Shown: one piece after another, positions 17,488-24,766 of the stretch
How the letters are laid out: the number at the start of each line of letters is the position of its first letter
Numbering within the stretch: the stretch's first letter is position 1
Assembly: GCF_003479805.1 (NCBI RefSeq)
Contig: NZ_QUHV01000003.1
Location: 27,174 to 91,173 of the forward strand
Length of the DNA stretch: 64,000 nt
From: Collinsella sp. AF08-23
Lineage (GTDB): Bacteria > Actinomycetota > Coriobacteriia > Coriobacteriales > Coriobacteriaceae
Direction: 5' to 3'
Notes under the pieces: generated by a model
The model's database searches: none
The model's input: only the letters and a program-made list of their open reading frames with translations
What the model was told of the DNA's origin: nothing
Made by a program: the position numbers and the translations under genes

Positions 17488-20224
17488 GTTTTGGAGCAGT
17501 GTCGTTCTGACTGGTAATCCAACATGGAGGCTATAAAGGTCGTATACCCGTCGGTTTTGGAGCAGTGTCGTTCTGACTGGTAATCCAACTACCTCGAGAG
17601 CGGGCAGCTCAGCGTCTAGTTTTGGAGCAGTGTCGTTCTGACTGGTAATCCAACCCCGCCGGGTTGCAGGCCGCGTGGCACTCCGTTTTGGAGCAGTGTC
17701 GTTCTGACTGGTAATCCAACAACTCGGTGCGCACCATGTCCCAACCCTTGGTTTTGGAGCAGTGTCGTTCTGACTGGTAATCCAACGTCAATGCCTAATT
17801 GCAGCCGCAACCGCAGGTTTTGGAGCAGTGTCGTTCTGACTGGTAATCCAACGGTCGAGACCGCGAGGATGTCCGTGGTGTGCGTTTTGGAGCAGTGTCG
17901 TTCTGACTGGTAATCCAACCCGCTCTCGCTCAATTCGTAAAACGCCTGGGTTTTGGAGCAGTGTCGTTCTGACTGGTAATCCAACACGGAGAAGGCCGCA
18001 TGGGCTACCGCAACGTTTTGGAGCAGTGTCGTTCTGACTGGTAATCCAACGGCTACCAGGATTCTCCGTGGAATGAGGGCGTTTTGGAGCAGTGTCGTTC
18101 TGACTGGTAATCCAACAGTCGTCAAGGGTGCGAACGTCGAACTCGGGTTTTGGAGCAGTGTCGTTCTGACTGGTAATCCAACTGGCTCGCCGACGAGAAC
18201 TACGACGGCCACGTTTTGGAGCAGTGTCGTTCTGACTGGTAATCCAACTAATCGACGAAGTTGTCGTCGATGCCTTTAGTTTTGGAGCAGTGTCGTTCTG
18301 ACTGGTAATCCAACGGGTTCTGCGTGCCGTAGTCGACGCTCACGGTTTTGGAGCAGTGTCGTTCTGACTGGTAATCCAACAGTGGAAGTCTCAACATTCC
18401 AGGTATTAGTGTTTTGGAGCAGTGTCGTTCTGACTGGTAATCCAACTGTGAATCTCTGGTTCCATCAAGCCTCCTTGTTTTGGAGCAGTGTCGTTCTGAC
18501 TGGTAATCCAACGTACGACGTGCTCAAGTGGGTCGGCCTGCTGTTTTGGAGCAGTGTCGTTCTGACTGGTAATCCAACCCATCTCACCGACCCATGAGGC
18601 CACGTTGGGTTTTGGAGCAGTGTCGTTCTGACTGGTAATCCAACGTGACGAGCTCCTTGGAGATGTAGATCACGGTTTTGGAGCAGTGTCGTTCTGACTG
18701 GTAATCCAACGCGCTCGTCGCCGAGATACGCGACCAAGGCGTTTTGGAGCAGTGTCGTTCTGACTGGTAATCCAACCCGAGAGCCGCCTTGCGTGCGTCG
18801 CCGTTGGTTTTGGAGCAGTGTCGTTCTGACTGGTAATCCAACGCACCGCCGGCGTTGCCTGTGAATTCGAATGTTTTGGAGCAGTGTCGTTCTGACTGGT
18901 AATCCAACATGTCCTCGGAATCGCTGTCGATGGTCTCCGTTTTGGAGCAGTGTCGTTCTGACTGGTAATCCAACCGGCACCGCTACAGAATCCTCAGCTG
19001 ATAAGTTTTGGAGCAGTGTCGTTCTGACTGGTAATCCAACAAAAATCCACGAGACAAGCAACACGCTTCCGTTTTGGAGCAGTGTCGTTCTGACTGGTAA
19101 TCCAACCGGTGAGGTCGCAGCGATCGCGCTTGAAGTGTTTTGGAGCAGTGTCGTTCTGACTGGTAATCCAACTCGCATGTCACGCCGTCGACGTCTTTGC
19201 CCGTTTTGGAGCAGTGTCGTTCTGACTGGTAATCCAACTGCACATTGGTGCCCGTTATCGGTGATGTGGTTTTGGAGCAGTGTCGTTCTGACTGGTAATC
19301 CAACGACCCGGCTGGCGTCTGGCATGCGGTCGGGGTTTTGGAGCAGTGTCGTTCTGACTGGTAATCCAACTCAAATTTAACAACGCTGTGCAACGCAAGG
19401 TTTTGGAGCAGTGTCGTTCTGACTGGTAATCCAACGAAGACATGTGGCCTAAGCTGTATCGCGTCGTTTTGGAGCAGTGTCGTTCTGACTGGTAATCCAA
19501 CCCGGGGACTCTTTTCCTGCAGCATTGCGTGTTTTGGAGCAGTGTCGTTCTGACTGGTAATCCAACATATGCAAGACGTTGCAAGATGAATACACAGTTT
19601 TGGAGCAGTGTCGTTCTGACTGGTAATCCAACAAAGCTTGGCTTCGTCAACCGTGATCGTGGGTTTTGGAGCAGTGTCGTTCTGACTGGTAATCCAACGG
19701 ACACAATCGCGTTGCAGTCGACGTTGCCGTTTTGGAGCAGTGTCGTTCTGACTGGTAATCCAACAATCGGAGCGCGTTGAATCGGAAGTTGTCGAGTTTT
19801 GGAGCAGTGTCGTTCTGACTGGTAATCCAACAAGGGGCAATGACCTGAAGGAGGTCGGAATGTTTTGGAGCAGTGTCGTTCTGACTGGTAATCCAACCTT
19901 GCGTCACGACACGGCACGTAATCGGCGGTTTTGGAGCAGTGTCGTTCTGACTGGCAATCCAACCTGCACAGGGCGTTCGCCCTCAAGCAGGGGTTTTGGA
20001 GCAGTGTCGTTCTGACTGGTAATCCAACACGATCGCCCTGTCTATCGTGAGGCCCCTGGTTTTGGAGCAGTGTCGTTCTGACTGGTAATCCAACTTTCGG
20101 TTATTCATCAGAAGGCGGTGGGAGTTTTGGAGCAGTGTCGTTCCGACTGGTAATCCAACTCACGGGCTTGCAGCACTCCATGATACGCGTTTTGGAGCAG
20201 TGTCGTTCTGACTGGTAATCCAAC
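17488..20224 (+). CRISPR. CRISPR array block 1: 42 repeats, 41 spacers
   Basis: The repeat is 36 bp, starting GTTTTGGAGCAGTGTCGTTC and ending TGACTGGTAATCCAAC; spacers are 29-31 bp. Repeats are identical except near the distal end: one has TGGCAATCC (repeat at 19928) and one TTCCGACTGG (repeat at 20124). The sense is the + strand, judged from the GTTTTGGAGC start (as in S. pyogenes) and from the complementary tracrRNA on the minus strand. The block is leader-proximal and should hold the newest spacers. Because repeat plus spacer is usually 66 bp, long meaningless open frames run through it. Confidence 0.99.
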
Positions 20225-20225
20225 C

Positions 20226-20288
20226 ATGCGGATCGATGATAAGAAGTTCACCGACCTCATCAAGGAAGCGGCGGAGGAGATGAAATGA
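20226..20288 (+). CDS. Short phage reading frame or 3' fragment at the edge of insert 1
   Basis: Twenty codons, MRIDDKKFTDLIKEAAEEMK, beginning one base after the CRISPR repeat and ending in ATGA overlap with the next gene. It may be a gene start created by chance from an internal Met, that is, the 3' end of a longer phage gene cut at the repeat. The coupling to the next gene suggests it was translated in the phage. Function unknown. Confidence 0.4.
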   Translation: MRIDDKKFTDLIKEAAEEMK

Positions 20289-20533
20289 CACTACCGAGCG
20301 CGATAGCGGCGAAACTCAGAGAGCTGCGCGAATCCGCCCCGTGCAAGATCGCGATGAACGACCCCGTGCGGGTCAACGAGGGGACGCTCTACGTGCCGTT
20401 CTACGACGCTGAGGGGGACGATGTCCCCGACTCGTGCATGCCGCTGCTCCTCATGGCTCCAAACGGCTCGGTTCGCGAGGTGTGCGGCCCTTCTGGCGAA
20501 TGGCTCGCACTCATCGAGCAGATACCCGAATAG
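20285..20533 (+). CDS. Small phage-type hypothetical protein (82 aa)
   Basis: An intact 82-residue frame, acidic in the middle (DAEGDDVPDS) and with no recognised domain. It overlaps the preceding short frame by ATGA and is followed by a strong terminator, as in the small-gene clusters before phage head genes. I do not recognise the family. It is the only complete gene inside insert 1. Confidence 0.55.
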   Translation: MTLPSAIAAKLRELRESAPCKIAMNDPVRVNEGTLYVPFYDAEGDDVPDSCMPLLLMAPNGSVREVCGPSGEWLALIEQIPE

Positions 20534-20557
20534 CCACAACAGAAGTCACACAGAAGG

Positions 20558-20580
20558 CCGCCCCACGGGGCGGTTTTTTT
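20558..20580 (+). terminator. Strong terminator inside the CRISPR array
   Basis: CCGCCCC (20558-20564) pairs with GGGGCGG (20567-20573), followed by seven T's. It acts on + strand transcripts, the same direction as the pre-crRNA, so it should block read-through from block 1 into blocks 2-4. Confidence 0.88.
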
Positions 20581-20745
20581 CCATGGCGCAGAAATGCCGC
20601 GCCAACGCCGATGGCACGGAAATACCATGCCGCGAACCCGCCGCGCGACACATGCCGTACCTTCTCCGCATCGCATGGGAACGCGTAAAAATCCCGCCTG
20701 TCCCGCGCAGGGAAGCGCGCAACCAAACCCAGGAAGGAGAAGGAC

Positions 20746-20804
20746 ATGGCAAACGAGGGCAACGTCAAGACCGAACCGCAGGAGACCGACCCGCAGACCG
20801 ACCC
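20746..20804 (+). pseudogene. Truncated start of a phage gene (scaffold-like N terminus)
   Basis: ATG after AGGAAGGAGAAGGAC, an excellent ribosome-binding site, then 19 codons rich in Glu, Thr, Pro and Gln (MANEGNVKTEPQETDPQTD) before the CRISPR repeat interrupts the gene. Phage capsid scaffolding proteins often start this way, but the fragment is too short to assign. The frame continues into the repeats and makes a chimeric open frame with no real meaning. Confidence 0.6.
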
Positions 20805-21432
20805 GTTTTGGAGCAGTGTCGTTCTGACTGGTAATCCAACAGATGTTTGTCTAACAGTAGTAACGCAAGAGTTTTGGAGCAGTGTCGTTCTGACTGGTAA
20901 TCCAACACAGATTCAGGAAATCAGCGACAAGCTTTCGTTTTGGAGCAGTGTCGTTCTGACTGGTAATCCAACCGCTATCGCTCTTGCAGTCCCCCACGTG
21001 GGGTTTTGGAGCAGTGTCGTTCTGACTGGTAATCCAACTCGGTCTTGCAGAGCTTGGCGACGAGACCGGTTTTGGAGCAGTGTCGTTCTGACTGGTAATC
21101 CAACCTATCGACCACTACCCTACGCCGTGGGATGTTTTGGAGCAGTGTCGTTCTGACTGGTAATCCAACCTTGCGTCACGACACGGCACGTAATCCGCGG
21201 TTTTGGAGCAGTGTCGTTCTGACTGGTAATCCAACGGAGGTGTACTGGAGGTACAGGTCCTTGGAGTTTTGGAGCAGTGTCGTTCTGACTGGTAATCCAA
21301 CAGGGTCTCCGCTATGAAGCGTTGAGAGATGTTTTGGAGCAGTGTCGTTCTGACTGGTAATCCAACTGGATGAGGTGGATTGCCTCGACGATGTCCGTTT
21401 TGGAGCAGTGTCGTTCTGACTGGTAATCCAAC
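20805..21432 (+). CRISPR. CRISPR array block 2: 10 repeats, 9 spacers
   Basis: Same 36-bp repeat and orientation as block 1. The spacer at 21170-21199 differs by one base from the block 1 spacer at 19898-19927 (ends AATCCGCG and AATCGGCG). It lies downstream of the terminator in insert 1. Confidence 0.98.
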
Positions 21433-21486
21433 AAGAACCGGAAGGCGCTTGAGAGGATGGCGTTCTGCGCCACATGGCCGGACTAG
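21433..21486 (+). pseudogene. 3' fragment of a truncated gene at the left edge of insert 2
   Basis: Seventeen codons (KNRKALERMAFCATWPD) and a TAG, open from the repeat boundary. It looks like the C-terminal end of a longer gene whose start was lost at the repeat. Too short to identify. Confidence 0.4.
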
Positions 21487-21540
21487 ACGGGCCTTGAGTC
21501 GCGACAGGGCAACCTTCTATGGTGGTCTCTTATCTAAATA

Positions 21541-21607
21541 TTCTTTATATTTCTACCGCCAAACAGCTAAACAGTATTTATAATTAAATGCGTCAGGAAG
21601 GAGAGCG
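21541..21607 (+). promoter_or_regulatory. hicAB promoter and ribosome-binding site
   Basis: A markedly AT-rich stretch in GC-rich surroundings. TATAAT lies at 21579-21584, about 24 bases before hicA, and AGGAAGGAGAG precedes the ATG. No good -35 is visible. Because it points along the array, transcripts from it could run through hicAB into block 3. Confidence 0.65.
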
Positions 21608-21784
21608 ATGACCAAGAGAAGGGAAGTCGTGAGGTTCCTCGAGCGCCACGGTTTCGAGTCGCGCGGCGGCACGAACCACGAGAAGTTCGTTCACCCGGAC
21701 GGGCGCGTGGCCATCGTGCCGAGGCACCGGGAGATCAAGGATCGCATGTTCGAGATCATCAAGCGGCAGGCGGGGCTCAGGTAG
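21608..21784 (+). CDS. hicA: HicA-family mRNA interferase toxin
   Basis: 58 residues. HicA toxins are small double-stranded-RNA-binding-fold ribonucleases that cut mRNA. Here the N-terminal helix VVRFLERHGFE is followed by the catalytic region GGTNHEKFVHPDG with the active-site histidine, then VAIVPRHREI. The length is at the short end but complete for the family. A strong AGGAAGGAGAG site precedes it. It is followed 31 bp later by hicB, so the toxin is first, the usual hicAB order. It lies inside a CRISPR array, between two repeats. Confidence 0.9.
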   Translation: MTKRREVVRFLERHGFESRGGTNHEKFVHPDGRVAIVPRHREIKDRMFEIIKRQAGLR

Positions 21785-21815
21785 CCCCGCCCCTTCCCCA
21801 TGAGAGGAGCGACAC

Positions 21816-22262
21816 ATGAAGTCAACGGTATACGAGTTCGAGGTCTACGAGGACGACGGCTGGCTCATCGCCGAGCCGTTCGACCTCGATGGCGGCACGC
21901 AGGGCGAGGATTACGAGGATCTCTGCGCGATGGTCACCGATTGGCTTAAGGTGACCGTCGAGGACAGCGCCATCCGCGGCGTCGAGATGCCCAAGCCGAC
22001 CTTCGGCAACGCGCCGCGCCACGGCGGCTCCATCCTGCTCGTGTCCGTCATGGCCGGGCTTGAGACCGTGGAGCGCGTGACCGCCGCCGAGGCCGCCCGA
22101 ATGCTCGGCGTGAGCGCCGGCCGCGTGTCCCAGATGCTCGCATCCGGGCAGCTCGAGGGCTGGCGCGACGGGCACAGCTCGTACGTCACGCTCGACAGCC
22201 TGCGCGCACGCATGGCTGCGCCGCGCGAGGCAGGGCGACCGCGCGCCGCAGCGTGCGCCTAG
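21816..22262 (+). CDS. hicB: HicB-family antitoxin with C-terminal helix-turn-helix
   Basis: 148 residues. The N-terminal half has the HicB partial RNase H fold (YEDDGWLIAEPFDLDGGTQG, then EDLCAMVTDWL), and the C-terminal part has a DNA-binding segment AAEAARMLGVSAGRVSQML, resembling excisionase/MerR-type helices. HicB binds and neutralises HicA and usually represses its own operon. AGAGGAG precedes the start. Paired with hicA in one operon inside insert 2. Confidence 0.88.
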   Translation: MKSTVYEFEVYEDDGWLIAEPFDLDGGTQGEDYEDLCAMVTDWLKVTVEDSAIRGVEMPKPTFGNAPRHGGSILLVSVMAGLETVERVTAAEAARMLGVSAGRVSQMLASGQLEGWRDGHSSYVTLDSLRARMAAPREAGRPRAAACA

Positions 22263-22387
22263 GCAGAGCCGTCTCCATTCGGACACAAAGCCCCTCCACC
22301 CTTCCGCCGACCAAAGCAAGACAGGATGAAGGGGGGCCAAGGGGACGCGGGGCCGTAGCCGATCGCGCACATTCCAGCCACGAAGGG

Positions 22388-22820
22388 GTTTTGGAGCAGT
22401 GTCGTTCTGACTGGTAATCCAACCGAAAAAGGCGGGGAGCACCGCGCCCCCCGCGTTTTGGAGCAGTGTCGTTCTGACTGGTAATCCAACTGTTCGTTGT
22501 TTTTCTCATCAGCTCCAATTGTTTTGGAGCAGTGTCGTTCTGACTGGTAATCCAACATGGGGCACCAAGGGCTACTCTGGCGGCTTGTTTTGGAGCAGTG
22601 TCGTTCTGACTGGTAATCCAACCAGAGCGCGGACGTGACCGTCATGGGTTGCGTTTTGGAGCAGTGTCGTTTTGACTGGTAATCCAACGTGAAGTTGTCC
22701 GTCGCGATCGACAGGTCGGTTTTGGAGCAGTGTCGTTCTGACTGGTAATCCAACTTCCACAGGAAGGAGGTAAACCGTGTCATTGTTTTGGAGTAGTGTC
22801 GTTCTGACTGGTAATCCAAC
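22388..22820 (+). CRISPR. CRISPR array block 3: 7 repeats, 6 spacers
   Basis: The 36-bp repeat as in block 1, with variants: the repeat at 22653 has GTTTTGACTGG, and the one at 22785 has GAGTAGTG. Spacers are 30-31 bp. The block lies between hicAB (insert 2) and insert 3, whose genes point toward it on the minus strand. Confidence 0.98.
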
Positions 22821-22929
22821 GCTGGCCGCACAGCCAGCACGGCGGCCTCGTCCTCATACACTCGCCGAAGAACTCCCGCTTCAGCTCCTTGAACTTGCGC
22901 GTGCTCCTGCGCTCTCCTGCGTACGCCAT
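22821..22929 (-). pseudogene. Truncated 5' end of a phage HNH-endonuclease-like gene
   Basis: From the ATG at 22929 (AAAGGGG about 9 bases upstream) 36 codons are read before the CRISPR repeat: basic residues (RRSTRKFKELKREF) and then PPCWLCGQ, the first zinc-type cysteine pair typical of phage HNH endonucleases. The catalytic part is missing, so no activity is expected. Confidence 0.65.
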
Positions 22930-22988
22930 GATGCGACCCCTTTCTCATCGGGCTCAATCATGCCGTTCGGGTCCCCCGCAAAGCGAAG

Positions 22989-23010
22989 GGCCCCGGTCTC
23001 CCGGGGCCCG
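22989..23010 (-). terminator. Hairpin after the 50-aa phage gene
   Basis: GGGCCCCGG, four bases, then CCGGGGCCC form a strong stem on either strand just downstream of the 50-aa gene. There is no clear T-run, so it may be a terminator or a processing hairpin. Confidence 0.5.
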
Positions 23011-23015
23011 CTCGC

Positions 23016-23168
23016 CTAGCTCTCGATGTCGCTCTTGAGGTCTTGGATGACGTCCCTGAGCTTCTCCGACATCTCCTCGTCCCCGCTCTCGACCGCGTCC
23101 TCGAGCCGCTTGACCAGCTGCTTGAGGAAGCTCTTGAACTGAAGGTCGCTCATTCCCATGTCTTCCAT
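23016..23168 (-). CDS. Small acidic/helical phage protein (50 aa)
   Basis: Fifty residues, starting MEDMGMSDLQFKSFLKQLVK and ending VIQDLKSDIES; it is likely to form one or two amphipathic helices. AAAGGAG precedes the start by 6-7 bases. Similar tiny proteins starting around MSDxQF occur in mobile elements of Firmicutes and Coriobacteriia; their function is unknown. It lies wholly inside insert 3. Confidence 0.6.
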   Translation of the reverse strand: MEDMGMSDLQFKSFLKQLVKRLEDAVESGDEEMSEKLRDVIQDLKSDIES

Positions 23169-23250
23169 ACCCTTCTCCTTTCGGCGGGCCCGTTGCCCTC
23201 CCTGTTGATATATATATTACTATATATCTAAGGGAGTTACAAGTATTCTA

Positions 23251-23430
23251 CTATATATTCTCTTGCATCTTTTCTCGTACCATCTTCTTGAGGAAGCCCG
23301 ACACGTTGCTCTGCGACCTCAGGAACTCGATTATGTCCGCGTCCTTCTCGTTGTGGCAGCGGAACACGAAGGTGGTCTGCTTCTCCTTGATGTACTTCGT
23401 CGTCGCCTTCACCTGCGCTGCCGTCGCCAT
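23251..23430 (-). CDS. Small mobile-element protein (59 aa), related to the protein at 24128
   Basis: Starts MATAAQVKATTKYIKEKQ, with DADIIEFLRSQSNVSGFLKKM near the C terminus. The pattern AQxxAT, then DAD, then a short helix ending in Lys-rich residues is common in small proteins of phages and conjugative elements, possibly ribbon-helix-helix-like. GAGGAGG lies about 7 bases upstream, and an AT-rich promoter-like stretch (TATATAAAA on the minus strand) lies before that. It is similar in layout to the 60-aa protein at 24128-24310 outside the array. Confidence 0.65.
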   Translation of the reverse strand: MATAAQVKATTKYIKEKQTTFVFRCHNEKDADIIEFLRSQSNVSGFLKKMVREKMQENI

Positions 23431-23469
23431 CGCCGCCTCCTCGTAATGACTTTTATATAGCCTACTATA

Positions 23470-23682
23470 TCACAGCTCGCTTGCCTCGACGTAGATGCCA
23501 CTCGGGTCGCTCCACGCCTTGGACAGCTGCTCGCCGCAGATGATCGCGTCGTCGGCGATGACGCCCGAGCGCACGAGGCAATCCTCCAGCGTCTTGAGCA
23601 TGTTGCCCATGTCCGGCTTGGCGGTGTGCGGCTCGCCGTCCGAGTGCTCGCCCTCCGTCGGGAAGCACCATGCCACCCTGAG
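23470..23682 (-). pseudogene. 3' fragment of a RusA-family Holliday-junction resolvase
   Basis: 71 codons open from the repeat boundary to the stop. HTAKPDMGNMLKTLEDCL, then VIADDAIICGEQLSKAW, match the C-terminal half of RusA-type phage resolvases (HxxKPDxDNLxK, then DDxQI). The N-terminal part is missing beyond the repeat at 23683, so this is not functional. Confidence 0.78.
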
Positions 23683-23837
23683 GTTTTGGAGCAGTGTCGT
23701 TCTGACTGGTAATCCAACCGCATGATGCGCGAGGGCATCTCCACGGTCGTTTTGGAGCAGTGTCGTTCTGACTGGTAATTCAACGAGCCGAGGTCAATAT
23801 CCACATGGGATACTGTTTTGGAGCAGTGTCGTTCTGA
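23683..23837 (+). CRISPR. CRISPR array block 4: two repeats plus one truncated, 2 spacers
   Basis: Repeats at 23683 and 23749 (the latter with TAATTCAAC) and a terminal copy at 23815 that keeps only the first 23 bases, up to GTTCTGA, before unrelated sequence. This is the leader-distal, oldest end and shows decay. Confidence 0.95.
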
Positions 23838-24127
23838 GGCCGTCACGCGCCCCAAATGCTGGCATAAGTGCCGTGTTGCTTAAGGGGCGGTTGAGTGCCA
23901 GTGTCATCAGCATGGGTCCTTCCGAGTGAAGGCGTGTCATCCAAGGGGGTGTTGTCAGGCCGCACAGCAGCGATGATTCGCGACCTCAAGGGGTGCGTCG
24001 TCGTCTGCGCGCCGCACCCTTCATGGGTGACGAGCACTGGCCAACTTCGATGAGAGCTTGAAGGCCATGAGTCCGGAGAGCAAGATTCATACTGGTAAGT
24101 ATAAAATCGCAACCGTAAGGGGGGGCA
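23838..24127. other. Non-coding region after the array
   Basis: The sequence diverges from the repeat at 23838. No gene with a start signal is convincing in this 290-bp stretch. The abrupt loss of the last repeat's 3' 13 bases suggests a rearrangement or deletion joined foreign DNA here, but I cannot identify its source. Confidence 0.4.
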
Positions 24128-24310
24128 ATGCAGACGGAAGCGCAGCGCCGTGCGACCAACAATTATCGCAAGAAGGTTAAGCAGCTAACCATTCGGTTTT
24201 ATCCGAACAGCGACGCCGATGAAGAGATGTATACGTGGTTGAAATCGCAAGACAACACAACGGACTATATCAAGAATCTCATTTCGGCAGATATGCAGAA
24301 TCGCAGATAG
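24128..24310 (+). CDS. Small mobile-element protein (60 aa)
   Basis: Begins MQTEAQRRATNNYRKKVKQ, with SDADEEMYTWLKSQDNT and DYIKNLI. It is the same type as the 59-aa protein in insert 3 (AQxxAT, DAD, LKSQ/LRSQ, then FLK/YIK). A GGGGGG run lies 4-5 bases before the ATG. A DNA-binding role is possible but not shown. It probably marks an old mobile element next to the array. Confidence 0.7.
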   Translation: MQTEAQRRATNNYRKKVKQLTIRFYPNSDADEEMYTWLKSQDNTTDYIKNLISADMQNRR

Positions 24311-24336
24311 GCGGCTTGCTGTAATTGCGCCAAACC

Positions 24337-24363
24337 TCAATTTAGGGACTGTCCCTAAATTGA
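24337..24363. repeat. Perfect 27-bp palindrome
   Basis: TCAATTTAGGGAC, one T, then GTCCCTAAATTGA: 13-base arms with no mismatch. Related imperfect copies lie near 1511, 42125 and 62129. It follows the small mobile-element gene and precedes the next gene. Confidence 0.75.
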
Positions 24364-24409
24364 AGTGGGGGATATCGATGCCTGCGTTTACGTTCGCTCA
24401 AGGGGGCGC

Positions 24410-24766
24410 ATGAAGTACTACATCGAGGACAACGGCATCGGGATTCATCGCATGGACGATACGGTGTGCCAGACCTACGACTTCGCCCGGGCGCGCTGGG
24501 TCCACAGCATGGAGATCATGGACATGCTCATCGGCGAGCTGTGGGTCGACGAAGTGAGCGAAGCCGAGGAGGATGCGTTCATCGCCAAAAAGGCCCGCGA
24601 ACTCGGAAGACATGGGAGTTCCGACGGGGCGGCGAGACGCGAAGACCCTCCCGCACGCCCGCACGCGCCCAGCTTGCTCTTCAGCGATGGGCTGTACGAT
24701 CGCACCTTATCGCCGTTTGGGCGCCGGGTTCTCCTTCAAGGCAAGCCAAAAGACCGAGACGAATAG
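24410..24766 (+). CDS. Hypothetical protein (118 aa)
   Basis: From ATG 24410: MKYYIEDNGIGIHRMDDTVC, then an acidic helical region (DEVSEAEEDAFIAKK) and a Pro/Arg-rich tail. No family recognised. The last 60 bases overlap the convergent gene on the other strand, so the tail may not be conserved. An in-frame GTG at 24365 is an alternative start; the ribosome-binding signal is weak for both. Confidence 0.45.
   Translation: MKYYIEDNGIGIHRMDDTVCQTYDFARARWVHSMEIMDMLIGELWVDEVSEAEEDAFIAKKARELGRHGSSDGAARREDPPARPHAPSLLFSDGLYDRTLSPFGRRVLLQGKPKDRDE

Larger units (their letters stand above)
20225..20804. mobile_element. Phage DNA insert 1 in the array (580 bp between two repeats)
   Basis: A complete repeat ends at 20224 and the next starts at 20805. 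The 580 bp between them is coding-type phage DNA: a short gene or gene end, an intact 82-codon gene coupled to it by ATGA, a strong terminator, and the first 19 codons of another gene cut off by the repeat. It occupies the place of a spacer but is about 19 times too long. No integrase, transposase or target duplication other than the repeats is seen. The stretch 20581-20745 holds nothing I can call. Confidence 0.85.
21433..22387. mobile_element. Phage DNA insert 2 in the array (955 bp) carrying hicAB
   Basis: The insert is bounded exactly by repeats ending at 21432 and starting at 22388. It holds the last 17 codons of a cut gene, an AT-rich promoter region, complete hicA and hicB, and 125 bp (22263-22387) with no gene and only a weak hairpin. 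There is no transposase or integrase. The phage origin is inferred from the truncated gene at the edge and from similarity in kind to inserts 1 and 3. Confidence 0.82.
22821..23682. mobile_element. Phage DNA insert 3 in the array (862 bp)
   Basis: It lies exactly between repeats ending at 22820 and starting at 23683. All genes are on the minus strand and in a normal phage order: the end of a rusA-type resolvase gene, a 59-aa protein, a 50-aa protein, a hairpin, and the beginning of an HNH-type gene. Both edge genes are cut at the repeat, which shows that a continuous piece of a phage or prophage genome was captured. Confidence 0.87.

Noticed and set aside
17609..19986. Long open frames through the CRISPR array on both strands, with a repeated peptide such as GLPVRTTLLQN
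   Set aside because: Repeat plus spacer is usually 66 bp (22 codons), so the repeat stays in frame; these frames are by-products of the array.
20746..21156. 136-codon frame starting MANEGNVK and running through block 2
   Set aside because: Chimera of a truncated phage gene start and CRISPR repeats.
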